Shown here in pieces: positions 46,201 through 60,000 of a stretch of 64,000 bases of DNA. The translations under genes were made by a program, and so were the position numbers. The stretch spans positions 4,282,501-4,346,500 of the forward strand of contig NC_088295.1 of NCBI RefSeq assembly GCF_032854445.1, written 5' to 3'. Within the stretch, counting starts at the first letter, position 1. The number at the start of each line of letters is the position of its first letter. This DNA comes from Liolophura sinensis (Eukaryota > Mollusca > Polyplacophora > Chitonida > Chitonidae). Below the pieces are notes generated by a model. It was not told where the DNA came from and searched no databases. It saw only the letters and a program-made list of their open reading frames with translations.

Positions 46201-49200
46201 TTGGCCGTTTTATTGTGTGTTCATCTCCTCTGCACATCGGCAGTTTTATAGTCTGTTCATCTCCTCTGAAGATTGGCCGTTTTACACTTGTGTTCATCTC
46301 CTCTACACATTGGCAGGTTTATTGTCTGTTCATTTACTGTGCATATCGGCAGTTTTATAGTCTGTTCATCTACTGTGCATATCGGCAGTTTTATAGTCTG
46401 TTCATCTCCTCTGCATATCAGCAGTTTTATAGTCTGTTCATCTCCACTGCATATCAGCAGTTTTATAGTCTGTTCATCTACTGTGCATATCAGCAGTTTT
46501 ATAGTCTGTTCATCTACTGTGCATATCGGCAGTTTTATAGTCTGTTCATCTCCTCTGCATATCAGCAGTTTTATAATCTGTTCATCTACTGTGCAGATTG
46601 GCCGTTTTACACTTGTGTTCATCTCCTCTACACATTGGCAGGTTTATTGTCTGTTCATCTACTGTGCATATCGGCAGTTTTATAGTCTGTTCATCTACTG
46701 TGCATATCGGCAGTTGTATAGTCTGTTCATCTACTGTGCATATCGGCAGTTTTATAGTCTGTTCATCTACTGTGCACATCGACAGTTTTATAGTCTCTTC
46801 ATCTCCTCTGCATATCAGCAGTTTTATAGTCTGTTCATCTACTGTGCATATCGGCAGTTTTATAGTCTGTTCATCTACTGTGCATATCGGCAGTTTTATA
46901 CTTCTGTTCATCTCCTCTGCACATCAACAGTTTTATAGTCTGTTCATCTCTTCTGCATATCAGCAGTTTTATAGTCTGTTCATCTACTGTGCATATCAGC
47001 AGTTTTATAGTCTGTTCATCTACTGTGCATATCGGCAGTTTTATAGTCTGTTCATCTCCTCTGCATATCAGCTGTTTTATAGTCTGTTCATCTACTGTGC
47101 ATATCGGCAGTTTTTTACTTCTGTTCGTGTCCTCTGCACATCGGCAGTTTTACACTTGTGTTCATCTAATCTGCACATTGGCCGTTTTATTGTGTGTTCA
47201 TCTCCTCTGCACATCGGCTGTTTTATAGTCTGTTCATCTCCTCTGCAGATTGGCCGTTTTACACTTGTGTTCATCTCCTCTACACATTGGCAGGTTTATT
47301 GTCTGTTCATCTACTGTGGATATCGGCAATTTTATAGTCTGTTCATCTACTGTGCATATCGGCAGTTTTATAGTCTGTTCATCTCCTCTGCATATCAGCA
47401 GTTTTATAGTCTGTTCATCTACTGTGCATATCAACAGTTTTATAGTCTGTTCATCTACTGTGCATATCGGCAGTTTTATAGTCTGTTCATCTCCTCTGCA
47501 TATCAGCAGTTTTATAGTCTGTTCATCTACTGTGCATATCGGCAGTTTTATAGTCTGTTCATCTCCTCTGCATATCAGCAGTTTTATAGTCTGTTCATCT
47601 ACTGTGCATATCAACAGTTTTATAGTCTGTTCATCTACTGTGCATATCGGCAGTTTTATAGTCTGTTCATCTACTGTGCATATCGGCAGTTTTATACTTC
47701 TGTTCATCTCCTCTGCACATCAACAGTTTTATAGTCTGTTCATCTCCTCTGCATATCAGCAGTTTTATAGTCTGTTCATCTACTGTGCATATCGGCAGTT
47801 TTATAGTCTGTTCATCTACTGTGCATATCGGCAGTTTTATACTTCTGTTCATCTCCTCTGCACATCAACAGTTTTATAGTCTGTTCATCTCCTCTGCATA
47901 TCAGCAGTTTTTTAGTCTGTTCATCTACTGTGCATATCGGCAGTTTTATAGTCTGTTCATCTCCTCTGCATATCAGCAGTTTTATAGTCTGTTCATCTAC
48001 TGTGCATATCAGCAGTTTTATAGTCTGTTCATCTACTGTGCATATCGGCAGTTTTATAGTCTGTTCATCTCCTCTGCATATCAGCTGTTTTATAGTCTGT
48101 TCATCTACTGTGCATATGGGCAGTTTTTTACTTCTGTTCGTGTCGTCTGCACATCGGCAGTTTTACACTTGTGTTCATCTAATCTGCACATTGGCCGTTT
48201 TATTGTCTGTTCATCTCCTCTGCTCATCGGCAGTTTTATAGTCTGTTCATCTCCTCTGCAGATTGGCCGTTTTGCACTTGTGTTCATCTCCTCTACACAT
48301 TGGCAGGTTTATTGTCTGTTCATCTACTGTGCATATCGGCAATTTTATAGTCTGTTCATCTACTGTGCATATCGGCAGTTTTATAGTCTGTTCATCTCCT
48401 CTGCATATCAGCAGTTTTATAGTCTGTTCATCTACTGTGCATATCAACAGTTTTATAGTCTGTTCATCTGCTGTGCATATCGGCAGTTTTATAGTCTGTT
48501 CATCTCCTCTGCATATCAGCAGTTTTATAGTCTGTTCATCTACTGTGCATATCGGCAGTTTTTTTACTTCTGTTCGTGTCCTCTGCACATCGGCAGTTTT
48601 ACACTTGTGTTCATCTAATCTGCACATTGGCCGTTTTATTGTGTGTTCATCTCCTCTGCACATCGGCAGTTTTATAGTCTGTTCATCTCCTCTGCAGATT
48701 GGCCGTTTTACACTTGTGTTCATCTCCTCTACACATTGGCAGGTTTATTGTCTGTTCATTTACTGTGCATATCGGCAGTTTTATAGTCTGTTCATCTACT
48801 GTGCATATCGGCAGTTTTATAGTCTGTTCATCTCCTCTGCATATCAGCAGTTTTATAGTCTGTTCATCTCCACTGCATATCAGCAGTTTTATAGTCTGTT
48901 CATCTACTGTGCATATCAGCAGTTTTATAGTCTGTTCATCTACTGTGCATATCGGCAGTTTTATAGTCTGTTCATCTCCTCTGCATATCAGCAGTTTTAT
49001 AATCTGTTCATCTACTGTGCAGATTGGCCGTTTTACACTTGTGTTCATCTCCTCTACACATTGGCAGGTTTATTGTCTGTTCATCTACTGTGCATATCGG
49101 CAGTTTTATAGTCTGTTCATCTACTGTGCATATCGGCAGTTGTATAGTCTGTTCATCTACTGTGCATATCGGCAGTTTTATAGTCTGTTCATCTACTGTG

Positions 49201-52200
49201 CACATCGACAGTTTTATAGTCTCTTCATCTCCTCTGCATATCAGCAGTTTTATAGTCTGTTCATCTACTGTGCATATCGGCAGTTTTATAGTCTGTTCAT
49301 CTACTGTGCATATCGGCAGTTTTATACTTCTGTTCATCTCCTCTGCACATCAACAGTTTTATAGTCTGTTCATCTCTTCTGCATATCAGCAGTTTTATAG
49401 TCTGTTCATCTACTGTGCATATCAGCAGTTTTATAGTCTGTTCATCTACTGTGCATATCGGCAGTTTTATAGTCTGTTCATCTCCTCTGCATATCAGCTG
49501 TTTTATAGTCTGTTCATCTACTGTGCATATCGGCAGTTTTTTACTTCTGTTCGTGTCCTCTGCACATCGGCAGTTTTACACTTGTGTTCATCTAATCTGC
49601 ACATTGGCCGTTTTATTGTCTGTTCATCTCCTCTGCACATCGGCTGTTTTATAATCTGTTCATCTCCTCTGCAGATTGGCCGTTTTACACTTGTGTTCAT
49701 CTCCTCTACACATTGGCAGGTTTATTGTCTGTTCATCTACTGTGCATATCGGCAATTTTATAGTCTGTTCATCTACTGTGCATATCGGCAGTTTTATAGT
49801 CTGTTCATCTCCTCTGCATATCAGCAGTTTTATAGTCTGTTCATCTACTGTGCATATCAACAGTTTTATAGTTTGTTCATCTACTGTGCATATCGGCAGT
49901 TTTATAGTCTGTTCATCTCCTCTGCATATCAGCAGTTTTATAGTCTGTTCATCTACTGTGCATATCGACAGTTTTTTACTTCTGTTCGTGTCCTCTGCAC
50001 ATCGGCAGTTTTACACTTGTGTTCATCTAATCTGCACATTGGCCGTTTTATTGTGTGTTCATCTCCTCTGCACATCGGCAGTTTTATAGTCTGTTCATCT
50101 CCTCTGCAGATTGGCCGTTTTACACTTGTGTTCATCTCCTCTACACATTGGCAGGTTTATTGTCTGTTCATCTACTGTGCATATCAGCAGTTTTATAGTC
50201 TGTTCATCTACTGTGCATATCGGCAGTTTTATAGTCTGTTCATCTCCTCTGCATATCAGCAGTTTTATAGTCTGTTCATCTACTGTGCATATCGGCAGTT
50301 TTATAGTCTGTTCATCTACTGTGCATATCGGCAGTTTTATAGTCTGTTCATCTACTGTGCATATCGCAGTTTTATACTTCTGTTCATCTCCTCTGCACAT
50401 CAACAGTTTTATAGTCTGTTCATCTCCTCTGCATATCAGCAGTTTTATAGTCTGTTCATCTACTGTGCATATCAGCAGTTTTATAGTCTGTTCATCTACT
50501 GTACATATCAGCAGTTTTATAGTCTGTTCATCTACTGTGCATATCGGCAGTTTTATAGTCTGTTCATCTCCTCTGCATATCAGCAGTTTTATAGTCTGTT
50601 CATCTACTGTGCATATCGGCAGTTTTATAGTCTGTTCATCAACTGTACATATCAGCAGTTTTATAGTCTCTTTATCTACTGTGCATATCGGCAGTTTTAT
50701 AGTCTGTTCATCTATTGTCCATATCGGCAGTTTTATAGTCTGTTCATCTATTGTCCATATCGGCAGTTTTATAGTCCTGTTCATCTACTGTGCATATCAG
50801 CAGTATTATAGTCTGTTCATCTACTGTGCATATCGGCAGTTTTATAGTCTGTTCATCTACTGTGCATATCGGCAGTTTTATAGTCTGTTCATCTACTGTG
50901 CATATCGGCAGTTTTATAGTCTGTTCATCTACTGTGCATATCAGCAGTTTTATATTCTGTTCATCTACTGTGTATATCGGCAGTTTTATAATCTGTTCAT
51001 CTCCTCTGCATATCAGCAGTTTTATAGTCTGTTCATCTACTGTGCATATCAGCAGTTTTATAGTCTGTTCATCTCCTCTGCATATCAGCAGTTTTATAGT
51101 CTGTTCATCTACTGTGCATATCGGCAGTTTTATAGTCTGTTCATCTCCTCTGCATATCGGCAATTTTATAGTCTGTTCATCTACTGTGCATATCAGCAGT
51201 TTTATACTCTGTTCATCTACTGTACATATCAACAGTTTTATAGTCTGTTCATCTACTGTGCATATCAGCAGTTTTATAGTCTGTTCATCTACTGTACATA
51301 TCGGCAGTTTTATAGTCTGTTCATCTCCTCTGCATATCAGGAGTTTTATAGTCTGTTCATCTACTGTACATATCGGAAGTTTTATAGTCTGTTCATCTCC
51401 TCTGCATATCAGCAGTTTTATAGTCTGTTCATCTACTGTGCATATCGGCAGTTTTATAGTCTGTTCATCTATTGTGCGTATCGGCAGTTTTATAGTCTGT
51501 TCATCTACTGTGCATATCAGCAGTTTTATAGTCTGTTCATCTACTGTACATATCAGCAGTTTTATAGTCTGTTCATCTATTGTGCATATCGGTAGTTTTA
51601 TAGTCTGTTCATCTACTGTGCATATCAGCAGTTTTATAGTCTGTTCATCTACTGTACATATCAGCAGTTTTATAGTCTGTTCATCTACTGTGCATATTAG
51701 CAGTTTTTATATTCTGTTCATCTACTGTTGCATATCGGCAGTTTATAGTCTGTTCATCTACTGTGCATATCGGCAGTTTTATAGTCTGTTCATCTCCTCT
51801 GAATATCGGCAGTTTTATAGTCTGTTCATCTACTGAGCATATCAGCAGTTTTATAGTCCTGTTCATCTACTGTACATATCAGCAGTTTTATAGTCTGTTC
51901 ATACTCCTCTGCATATCAGCAGTTTTATAGTCTGTTCATCTACTGTGCATATCGGTAGTTTTATATTCTGTTCATCTCCTCTGCATATCAGCAGTTTTAT
52001 ACTTTTTTTCATCTCCTCTGCACATTGGCCGTTTTACACTTGTGTTCATCTCCTCTACACATTGGCAGGTTTATTGTCTGTTAATCTACTCTGCGCATCG
52101 GCAGTTTATAGTCTGTTCAATCTACTGTTGCACATCAGCAGTTTTATAGTCTGTTCATCTACTATATACACTGGTGCATTTATATTTCTGTTCATCTCAT

Positions 52201-52570
52201 CTGTTCTCTACATCAGCAATTTAACACTTATGTTCACATACTCTGCCCATCAACAGTTTTATACTTCTGTTCACCACGCTCTATACACTATGTGTATTAC
52301 ACTTCTGGTCATCTCCTCTGTACATCAACAGCTTTATACTTCCGTTCATCTACTCTGCACGTCAGCAATTTTATAGTCTGTTCATCCCCTCTGCATATCA
52401 GCAGTTTTATACCAATCTTGATCTCCTCGCACATCAACAGTTTTATACTTCTGTTCATCTACTCTGCACATCAACAGTTTTATACGTCTGTTCATCTACT
52501 CTGCACATCGGCAGTTTTATACGTCTGTTCATCTACTCTGCACATCGGCAGTTTTATTACTTCTGTTCAT
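43205..52570. repeat. 36-bp minisatellite, about 260 copies, with higher-order duplication
   Basis: The unit is TCATCTACTGTGCATATCGG followed by CAGTTTTATAGTCTGT. Main variants are TCATCTCCTCTGCATATCAG, a TATACTTCTGT ending and a CGTTTTACACTTGTGTTC block. The centre (43,740-45,400) is very uniform; the ends are diverged. From about 45,390 the array is organised in longer blocks repeated at 2,426 bp. The 12-codon unit leaves open frames on both strands (867 codons at 43589, 547 on the minus strand at 45426). These show only the periodic words VHIGSFIVCSST or TVDEQTIKLPIC and are not called as genes. Confidence 0.98.
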
Positions 52571-53033
52571 AAACTGAAGGATTCCCCAAAGATCGTAACT
52601 TCTGTATCTCCTGGACAGCTTATGTCGACTCTTCACATTCACAATTTATAACTACATTTGTCAGCAGAAACTCGAAAGCCCGCAAAGAAAACTGACATGG
52701 AGTGATTTCATTATGAACTGCATGCGTCTGTATATGGTAAATAGTAAGCCTATGTTTACAACGAGCGATTAAAACACCGCAAAGGATTAAATGTTTGGAC
52801 TGCTGACTAGCAAATGAATCGATATGATTGTATTTGAGTGAGTTGATGTGTGTGTGATTGTGCAGGGAGCAACAAATGAAGCTCACATTGCTAACAACAA
52901 CACCGCTAAATTTCTAAGCAGTCGTAACGTAACACCCCAGGCTATATGGCGTGTCAGCGTATAACTTAATTTGATATCACTTAGGTCAGAGCGTAACTTT
53001 AGGTTAGGTCTATATTACCGTGTTAACAAAACA
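52571..53033. other. Unique non-coding spacer
   Basis: No gene, RNA or repeat is recognised between the 36-bp and 22-bp arrays. Confidence 0.5.
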
Positions 53034-53745
53034 CTCTTGGCATGTCGTACATGTAGCTCTGGCATATCGTGTATGTAGCTTTGACATATCGTATATGTAG
53101 CTTTGGCATATCGTATATGTAGCTCTAACATATCCCATATCGTGTAAGTAGCTTTTGCATATCGTGTATGTAGCTCTGGCATTTCGTATATGTAGCTCTG
53201 GCATATCGTGTATGTGACTGGCATATCGTGTATGTAGCTTTGGCATATCGTATATGTAGCTCTGGCATTTCGTATATGTAGCTCTGGCATATCGTGTATG
53301 TAGCTCTGGCATATCGTGTATGTAGCTTTGGCATATCGTATATGTAGCTCTGACAAATCCCATATCGTGTATGTAGCTTTGGCATATCGTATATGTAGCT
53401 CGGGCATATCGTATATGTAGCTCGGGCATATCGTATGTGTAGCTCTGGCATATCGTATATGTAGCTCGGGCATATCGTATATGTAGCTCTGGCATATCGT
53501 ATATGTAGCTCTGGCATATCGTGTATGTAGCTTTGGCATATCGTATATGTAGCTCTGACATATCCCATATCGTGTATGTAGCTTTGGCATATCGTATATG
53601 TAGCTCGGGCATATCGTATATGTAGCTCGGGCATATCGTATGTGTAGCTCTGGCATATCGTATATGTAGCTCTGGCATATCGTATATGTAGCTCTGGCAT
53701 ATCGTATATGTAGCTCGGGCATATCGTATATGTAGCTCGGGCATG
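53034..53745. repeat. 22-bp minisatellite
   Basis: About 32 copies of GTAGCTCTGGCATATCGTAT plus AT. The variant CATATCCCATATCGTG recurs near 53130, 53350 and 53565, at about 220-bp spacing, giving a higher-order period of about ten units. Three 22-bp units make 66 bp (22 codons), hence three overlapping minus-strand open frames of about 250 codons, none coding. Confidence 0.96.
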
Positions 53746-54144
53746 TACGTGTACACTCCACTTTCGTATACGCAATTTTGGGCGATTAGACCGAGCTAGG
53801 TGTTGGTCGAAACACACTTCAGATCTTGACTTTGCTGATTTGACCCAGCTTAGCATAAATAAAACATCTCCCGGTTGTCTGCTTATTGACATAAATAAAC
53901 CAGGTACATTACAGAGGTCAAATATACACCGGGTTATCAATTAAATTTATGGACTGTAGTTCAAAGGTAATTAACAGAGCTTCTCAACGTGCACATTCCT
54001 CCACCGGCAGTACTTGTTGAAAACCGCAAGAGGCGCCTAGAGTTACTTCCCCTGAAACCGGTCACTCCATCAAACACCAATTCATCAGCCTTTTGCCCGT
54101 ATATCTCATGATGGCCACAGTGCGCTGTCACTGTCACAGTGGTA
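53746..54144. other. Unique non-coding spacer
   Basis: No feature recognised. Confidence 0.5.
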
Positions 54145-55150
54145 CATCCGACATGCGGACATAGTACTGTCATAGGAGAACATAACAGACGTAGTGCTGT
54201 CACAGGACTACGTAACCGACATAGTACTGCCACAGGGAACATAGCAGACATTATGCTGCCATAGGGGAACAGATCCGAATTAGTCCTATCACAGGGGGAT
54301 ATAACCGATATAGTTCTGCCTTAGGGGCACATAACAGACACAGTACTGTCACAGAGGTACATAACCGACATAGTGCTGTAACAGGAATACATACCGACAT
54401 AGTGTTGTAATGGGGGGGGGGGGGGGGTATATAACCGATATAGCGCTGTGATAGGAAGATATAACCGACATAGTGTTGTGATAAAGATCTGACAACAACC
54501 TGCTGATGGTCGTGGGTTTCCTCGGGCTCTACCCGGTTTCCTCCCATCATACTGTTGGGCGCCATCATATAAGTGAAATATTCTTGAGTACGGCGCAAAA
54601 CACCAATCAACTAATTAAAAAAAAAATAAAAAGTGCTGTGATCGGGGGATATAACCGACATAGTGCTGCCATAGGGAATATAACCAACATAGTGCTGCCA
54701 AATGGGGATATAGCTGACATAGTGCTGCATATGGGGATATATCTGACCTGGTGCTGCCATATGGAGATATAACCGACATAGTGTTGCCATAGGGGGATAT
54801 AACCGACAGTGCTGCCATATGGGGATATAACCGACATAGTACTGCCACAGGAGGATAAATATGATGTTGTGCTTTCGTAAGGGGAAATAACTGACTTAGT
54901 GCTGCCATAGGAAGACATAAATGACATAGTGTTGCCATAGGGAACATAGCCGATATGGTGCCGCCATATGGGGATATAACTGAAACAGTGCTACCATATG
55001 GGGATATAACCGACACAGTGCTGCCATATGGGGATATAACCGACATAGTGCTGGCATATGAGGATATAACCAACATAGTGCTGCCATATGGGGATATAAC
55101 TGACGTAGTGCTGCCGTATGGGAATATAACGGATATAGTGCTGCCATAGG
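54145..55150. repeat. 30-bp minisatellite interrupted by a SINE
   Basis: About 29 copies with GGATATAACCGACATAGTGC and TGCCATATGG. The left part is more diverged and has a 15-G run at 54415-54427. The SINE fragment at 54489 interrupts it. Confidence 0.94.
54489..54632 (+). mobile_element. 5'-truncated SINE inside the 30-bp array
   Basis: It starts within the body (CAACAACCTGCTGATGGTCG) and runs through GGGCTCTACCCGGTTTCCTC and GTATTCTTGAGTACGG-like sequence to AAACACCAATC and an A-rich tail. Flanking AGTGTTGTGAT and AGTGCTGTGAT may be a target-site duplication or array units. Confidence 0.9.
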
Positions 55151-55476
55151 GTATATATGTGTGCTTGGGGTTAAGGGTCGTAGCTAACAATTTTTCAGTC
55201 ATATGACGACGAGGAGGGATTAGGTGTGTGTTCATACATTGTGTCTTTTTGAGGCAGGGCGAGTCAATGCCGCCCAAGTGACATCCCACCCAGTCACATT
55301 ATGCTCACACCGACCAACCAGCCATGTTTCCTTGCTCTAACCTCTCAGTGCTGAGCGCCAAGTGAGATAGTAGCACGTAACTGCAAGGCGTGATTTGTAC
55401 ATGCCATATGCAGGGCACTTCGGTATACATATTGCTATTCAAATAAATATATTTTACTATGTATATTTTCTTAAAG
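55151..55476. other. Unique non-coding spacer
   Basis: No feature recognised. Confidence 0.5.
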
Positions 55477-55749
55477 GGGGCCTCCGTGGTTAGCACGTCA
55501 ACGCAGTGCAATGACCTAGGAGCCTTTCGCCAATGTGCGCGCTGTGAGTTCAAGTCCACCTCATGCTGGCTTCTTTTCCTGCCGTGCGTGAGAAGGTCTG
55601 TCAGCAACCTGCAGATGGTCTTCCAGCACGCCTGCGGACGGTCTTCGGTTTCCTGCCGCCATAATGCTTGCCGCCGTTGTATAAGTGAAATATTCTTGTG
55701 TACGGCATAAAACAATCAAATAAATAAATAAATAAATAAATAAATAAAT
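55477..55749 (+). mobile_element. SINE copy with internal duplication
   Basis: The head CCTCCGTGGTTAGCACG has lost part of the A box. The body contains a small duplication (CCTGCAGATGGTCTTCCAGC then CCTGCGGACGGTCTTC). The tail reads GTGTACGGCATAAAACAATC and a long (AAAT)n run. Confidence 0.92.
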
Positions 55750-55814
55750 ACTATACCAAAATTGAAACTATCTCTCTTGTAAATTCGAAGTGACAGGAAA
55801 CCATTTTGGTCTCA

Positions 55815-56290
55815 GTAGTGAACTGACATAGGGGTACATAACATAGTGCTGTCATATTGGGGTACCGGTACATATAACCGAAGGTATATTGACATAGGGG
55901 TACATAACCTACATAGTGCTGTCATATTGGGGTACCGGTACATATAACCGAAGGTATATTGACATAGGGGTACATAACCGACAGAGTGACGTCATATTAG
56001 GGTACTGGTACATATAAGTGACAGTGTATTGACATAGGGGTACATAACCTACATAGTGCTGTCATATTGGGGTACCGGTACATATAACCGAATGTGTATT
56101 AACATAGGGGTACATAACCTACATAGTGCTCTCATATTGGGGTACCGGTACATATAACCGAAGGTATATTGACATAGGGGTACATAACCTACATAGTGAC
56201 GTCATATTAGGGTACTGGTACATATAAGCGACAGTGTATTGACATAGGGGTACATAACCCACATGGTGTTGTCACAGGGGAGCATAACCT
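55815..56290. repeat. 70-bp minisatellite
   Basis: About seven copies with GGGGTACCGGTACATATAAC, GACATAGGGGTACATAACC and ACATAGTGCTGTCATATTG. GGTACC or GGTACT starts at 55861, 55931 and 56001 fix the period. The ACATAGTGCTG and ATATAACCGA words are shared with the 30-bp array to the left, so the two are probably related. Confidence 0.94.
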
Positions 56291-56504
56291 AGCCCACATA
56301 ACCTGTTAAAGCGACTGAACACAAGTATTGCCATTGGGCTTTTCGTGATAACTTTCGAAGTACCACTCCGTGAAGATGTAGCTACAGAAACAACCTTACA
56401 ATAACGGACATACATGTAGGTGCTTAATTAACAGTGTCGTCAACGATAATTTCAAACAATTGCGCCATTAATATAGCTGCTGAGATGTCCATGTCAGGCT
56501 CATA
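56291..56504. other. Unique non-coding spacer
   Basis: No feature recognised. Confidence 0.5.
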
Positions 56505-56835
56505 CATTTATTTAATTTATTGTTTAATTTAGTTATTATGATATTTGATGTTTAACACCATATACTCACGAACTGAATTTTTGACACTGGCCTATACGTT
56601 AGCGGTCAGCTTTATGGGTGAAGGAAATCATAGTGGCTGGGGACTATGGAGGTGTCGCCACGTACTGACTAACTTGCTGGAAGAAACCGCAGTGGCCGAG
56701 GTGCACCATGGAGCTGTCACCACGTACTAACTAACTTTTTGGAAGAAAAGTGGTTTTCATCGAATATTAGACCGTGCAATTAGGCCACGAGAGATGTCGA
56801 CGCACAATTAGGCCCGGTTTGAACCCGTGTTTCTT
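56505..56835 (-). mobile_element. Probable relic of a second SINE-like element
   Basis: The left end is an A/T-rich tail with GATGTTTAACACCATATACTC. The body has TTTATGGGTGAAGGAAATCA and ACTAACTTGCTGGAAGAAAC, with part of it duplicated at 56640-56745. The right end on the minus strand reads CACGGGTTCAAACCGGG, similar to a tRNA B box. The call is by analogy only. Confidence 0.4.
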
Positions 56836-57059
56836 AGATATTGAAAGTATGTATTGTATCTAACCACTTGATCATGACTGTATAGAGCAATACAGAAATT
56901 CCCTGTCGAAGACCAGAATCTAAGTAACTTACTGAATAAACACGTCATGGAAGTAGTGTTTTGAGTAGGGAGGTAAATATCAGATTATAATCCGCTCCAC
57001 AGTTACAGCAAGGCACACTCTCTCAGCTGCAGGGCTGTGAACAGTATATTACTGTAAGT
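56836..57059. other. Unique non-coding spacer
   Basis: No feature recognised. Confidence 0.5.
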
Positions 57060-60000
57060 ATACTAACATTCCACACCTGTGTTACTGTATCTCCACACTC
57101 CACACCTAACACTGCACACCTGTATTACTGTAGGAATCCTAACAATTCACACCTGTAGTACTGTAGGGATCCTATCATACCACACCTGTGTTACTGTTGG
57201 GATCCTAACAACCTGTATTACTGTAGGAATTCTAACACTCCACACCTGTATTACTGTAGGGATTCTAACACCCCACACCTCTATTACAGTAGGGATCCTA
57301 ACAATTCACACCTGTATTACTGTAGGGATCCTAACACTCCACACCTGTGTTACTGTAGGGATCATAACATTCCACACCTGTGTTACTGTTGGGATCTTAA
57401 AACGCCACACCTGTGTTACTGTATCTCCACATTCCACACCTAACACTGCACACCTGCATTACTGTAGGGATCCTAACACTCCACACCTGTGTTACTGTAG
57501 GAATCCTAACATTCCACACCTGTGTTACTGTAGGGATCCTAACATTCCACACCTGTATTACTGTAGGGATCCTAATATTCCACACCTGTATTACTGTAGG
57601 GATCATAACATTCCACACCTGTATTACTGTAAGGATCCTAACACTCCACACCTGTGTTACTGTAGGGATCCTAATATTACACACCTGTATTACTGTAGGG
57701 ACCCTAATATTCCACACCTGTATTACTGTAGGGACCCTAATATTCCACACCTGTATTACTGTAGGGATCCTAACATTCCACACCTGTATTACTGTAGGAA
57801 TCCTAACATTCCACACCTGTGTTACTGTAGGGATCCTAACATTCCACACCTGTGTTACTGTAGGGATCCTAACATTCCACACCTGTATTACTGTAGGGAC
57901 TCTAACATTCCACACCTGTGTTACTGTAGGGACCCTAACATTCCACACCTGTATTACTGTAGGGATCCTAACACTCCACACCTGTGTTACTGTAGGGATC
58001 CTAACATTCCACACCTGTGTTACTGTAGGGATCCCAACATTCCACACCTGTGTTACTGTAGGGACCATAACATTCCACATCTGTAATACTGTAGGGATCC
58101 TAACACTCCACACCTGTGTTACTGTAGGGATCCTAACATTCCACACCTGTATTACTGTAAGGATCCTAACATTCCGCACCTGTATTACTGTAGGGATCCT
58201 AACCTTCCACACCTGTATTACTGTAGGGATCCTAACACTCCACACCTGTCTTACTGTAGGGATCCTAACACTCCACACCTGTATTACTGTAGGGATCCTA
58301 ACATTCCACACCTGTATTACTGTAGGGACCCTAACATTCCACACCTGTATTACTGTAGGGATCCTAACATTCCACACCTGTAGTACTGTAGGGATCCTAA
58401 CCTTCCACACCTGTGTTACTGTAGGGATCCTAACACTCCACACCTGTAGTACTGTAGGGATCCTAACATTCCACACCTGTGTTACTGTAGGAATCCTAAC
58501 ATTCCACACCTGTGTTACTGTAGGGATCATAACATTCTACACCTGTGTTACTGTAGGGATCCTAACATTCCACACCTGTGTTACTGTAGGGATCCTAACA
58601 TTCCACATCTGTGTTACTGTAAGGATCCTAACATTCCACACCTGTATTATTGTAGGGATCCTAACACTCCACACCTGTGTTACTGTAGGGATCCTAACCT
58701 TCCACACCTGTATTACTGTAGGGATCCTAACCTTCCACACCTGTGTTACTGTAGGGATCCTAATATTCCACACCTGTGTTACTGTAGGGATCATAACCTT
58801 CCACACCTGTATTACTGTAGGGATCCTAACACTCCACACCTGTGTTACTGTAGGGATCCTAATATTCCACACCTGTGTTACTGTAGGAATCCTAACATTC
58901 CACACCTGTATTACTGTAGGGATCCTAACATTCCACACCTGTGTTACTGTAGGGATCCTAACATTCCACACCTGTGTTACTGTAGGGACCATAACATTCC
59001 ACACCTGTAATACTGTAGGGATCCTAACACTCCACACCTGTGTTACTGTAGGGATCCTAACATTCCACACCTGTGTTACTGTAAGGATCCTAACATTCCG
59101 CACCTGTATTACTGTAGGGATCCTAACCTTCCACACCTGTATTACTGTAGGGATCCTAACACTCCACACCTGTCTTACTGTAGGGATCCTAACACTCCAC
59201 ACCTGTATTACTGTAGGGATCCTAACATTCCACACCTGTATTACTGTAGGGACCCTAACATTCCACACCTGTATTACTGTAGGGATCCTAATATTCCACA
59301 CCTGTATTACTGTAGGGATCCTAACACTCCACACCTGTAGTACTGTAGGGATCCTAACATTCCACACCTGTGTTACTGTAGGAATCCTAACATTCCACAC
59401 CTGTGTTACTGTAGGGATCATAACATTCTACACCTGTGTTACTGTAGGGATCCTAACATTCCACACCTGTGTTACTGTAGGGATCCTAACATTCCACACC
59501 TGTGTTACTGTAAGGATCCTAACATTCCACACCTGTATTATTGTAGGGATCCTAACACTCCACACCTGTGTTACTGTAGGGATCCTAACCTTCCACACCT
59601 GTGTTACTGTAGGGATCCTAACCTTCCACACCTGTGTTACTGTAGGGATCCTAATATTCCACACCTGTGTTACTGTAGGGACCCTAACATTCCACACCTG
59701 TGTTACTGTAGGGATCCTAATATTCCAGACCTGTATTACTGTAGGGACCCTAACATTCCACACCTGTGTTACTGTAGGGATCCTAATATTCCAGACCTGT
59801 ATTACTGTAAGGATCCTAACACTCCACACCTGTATTACTGTAGGGATCCTAACACTCCACACCTGTGTTACTGTAGGGATCCTAACATTCCACACCTGTA
59901 TTACTGTAAGGATCCTAACATTCCGCACCTGTAGTACTGTAGGGATCCTAACCTTCCACACCTGTATTACTGTAGGGATCCTAACACTCCACACCTGTCT

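Noticed and set aside
53010-53940. Three overlapping minus-strand frames of about 250-270 codons
   Set aside because: All translate the same 22-bp repeat in different phases, and simultaneous opening of several frames is a repeat artefact.
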